Origin: Streptomyces filamentosus
GTDB taxonomy: Bacteria; Actinomycetota; Actinomycetes; Streptomycetales; Streptomycetaceae
Direction of reading: 5' to 3'
Length of the DNA: 64,000 bases
Assembly: GCF_014654895.1 (NCBI RefSeq)
Contig: NZ_BNBE01000001.1
Location: 3,308,501-3,372,500, forward strand
Part shown: positions 63,030 to 64,000 of the stretch, one piece after another
Position numbering within the stretch: position 1 is the stretch's first letter
Layout: every line of letters starts with the position of its first letter
Made by a program: the position numbers and the translations under genes
The notes under the pieces: generated by a model
The model's database searches: none
What the model was told of the DNA's origin: nothing
Seen by the model: the letters and a program-made list of their open reading frames with translations, nothing else

Positions 63030-64000
63030 ATGACGACAGGTCGGCTCGGGCAGGCCGTCGCGCCACCGAACGCGGCTTATGCCGGGCAGGTCGTGCGTTT
63101 CCCGGATCCGGTGCGTGCTTCGCGGCATCCGCGGGGTGTGCGGGTGGACGAGCGCGGCTATCCGGACTTCTCGCCGTACGCGCGTGCGGCGGCGGAGGTC
63201 GCGGAGCCTCCGGAGGGTTTCGGTGTCGACGAGCTGCGGCTGACGGACTACGTGTCGGCGAACGCGGCGATGGCGGCGACGGGCCACGAGTTGTGGGACA
63301 CGATTCCGGCGGTGGCGACGCCGCACGGGTGGACGTGGCACCACGTGGTGGGTTCGCGCCGGCTGGAGCTGGTGCCGGTCGAGGTGAAGGCGTTGCTGCG
63401 GCACCACGGCGGGGTGGCGACGGCGGCGGTGGACCACGGGAAGCGGGGCACGCGGCCGTTGCAGGAGACGCGTCCGGTGCACTTCGGGTTGCCGAAGGGC
63501 CGGGTGGCGGTGTCGGAGCAGCAGTTGCAGGGCGTCGAGGAGGACCTGGGGTACCGGCTTCCGGGGGCGTACCGGTCGTTCCTGAAGGCGGCGGGCGGGT
63601 GTGCGCCGGTGGGTGCGGCGCTCGACGCGGAGCTGGGCGTGCTGGTGGACCAGCCGTTCTTCACGGTGCGCGAGGAGGCGGGGGTCAACGACCTCGTCTA
63701 CGTCAACAAGTGTCTGCGGGACCACCTGACGAAGGACTACCTGGGGGTGGCGTTCGTGCAGGGTGGTCTGGTGGCGGTGAAGGTGCGGGGCGCCGGGGCC
63801 GGTTCGGTGTGGTTCTGTGCGTACGACGACGCGCGGGATTCCGGTGAGGAGGCGGCGCGCTGGTCGGTGGAGGAGCGGGCGGAGCGTCTGCTGCTGCCGT
63901 GCGGTGCGGATTTCGACGCGTTCCTGTCGCGGCTGGCGGGCAATCCGCCGGAGCTGGAGACGGTCGCGAATCTGATGGTGGACGGTGGCTTCGCGCGTGC
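63030..64000 (+). CDS. WHH nuclease-like domain fused to SUKH (SMI1/KNR4) domain, partial
   Basis: At least 323 residues are in the window, and the gene continues past the right edge. Residues 95-130 carry a WHH-type HNH/endonuclease VII motif: W103-H104-H105, LELVPVEV and RHHGG (His125-126). The His normally after LVPxxV is Lys120, so the site may be degenerate. Residues 160-260 form a SUKH domain (VEEDLGYRLPGAYRSFLKAAG, LGVAFVQGGLVAVKV). Both halves of a toxin/immunity system thus appear in one chain. The ATG at 63030 follows GGGGG; an in-frame ATG at 63012 is less likely. Confidence 0.8.
   Translation, partial: MTTGRLGQAVAPPNAAYAGQVVRFPDPVRASRHPRGVRVDERGYPDFSPYARAAAEVAEPPEGFGVDELRLTDYVSANAAMAATGHELWDTIPAVATPHGWTWHHVVGSRRLELVPVEVKALLRHHGGVATAAVDHGKRGTRPLQETRPVHFGLPKGRVAVSEQQLQGVEEDLGYRLPGAYRSFLKAAGGCAPVGAALDAELGVLVDQPFFTVREEAGVNDLVYVNKCLRDHLTKDYLGVAFVQGGLVAVKVRGAGAGSVWFCAYDDARDSGEEAARWSVEERAERLLLPCGADFDAFLSRLAGNPPELETVANLMVDGGFAR

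Overview
The window is high-GC actinobacterial chromosome, almost certainly Streptomyces. The evidence is very strong third-position GC, frequent GTG starts, 4-bp ATGA/GTGA overlaps, an SsgA-like sporulation protein, a tricorn-type S41 protease and an Rpf muralytic enzyme. The order glmU, prs, rplY, pth, (surface protein), ppc, desaturase, tam/tamR, galK-E-T, ispE, rsmA, rpfB, tatD, rsmI, pmt matches my memory of the conserved Streptomyces core chromosome. I see no insertion sequence, integrase, CRISPR array, rRNA or replication origin.

Layout. 0-6.4 kb: tricorn protease divergent from a TetR/MMPL exporter pair, with three perfect palindromes between them. 6.4-9.6 kb: an SsgA-like gene, then a CbiMN-CbiQ-CbiO energy-coupling-factor transporter preceded by a near-perfect Nur (nickel) box. 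9.6-17 kb: beta-lactamase-fold hydrolase, a DUF2975/HTH pair, an SDR enzyme, a YdcF-like protein coupled to a GntR regulator, and a divergent HATPase gene. The GntR/HATPase gap holds three copies of one 16-bp operator. An Ala/Pro-rich secreted protein and an ECF sigma factor with a small membrane partner follow. 17-25 kb: YbaK-like deacylase, penicillin-binding protein, a three-gene helical WXG-like/membrane cluster and the Pmt O-mannosyltransferase. 25-34 kb: housekeeping block rsmI, tatD, rpfB, rsmA, ispE, an acyltransferase and an ABC-F protein. 34-38 kb: tandem membrane-anchored PQQ-like propeller paralogues.

38-43 kb: galTEK, bracketed by two LuxR-type response regulators, one of which has lost its phosphoacceptor Asp. 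43-44.6 kb: MarR (TamR-like) divergent from trans-aconitate methyltransferase. 44.7-48.3 kb: two FG-GAP secreted paralogues with TTG starts and a conserved structured leader. 48.6-53.3 kb: TetR-desaturase operon with twin operators, then ppc. 53.3-59.3 kb: LAETG surface protein with sixteen 12-bp repeats, pth, rplY, prs, glmU and tRNA-Gln. 59.3-64 kb: a double-HTH protein, a histidine kinase broken by a G-run frameshift, and a YwqJ-type deaminase/SUKH-3 pair. Divergent from that pair is a gene fusing a WHH-type nuclease-like domain to a SUKH domain; it runs off the window edge.

Most of the window is core metabolism, cell envelope and translation. The least ordinary parts are the toxin/immunity-like cluster at the right edge, the WXG-like cluster at 19.5-22.9 kb, the paired FG-GAP genes with shared leaders, and several well-defined but unassigned operators.
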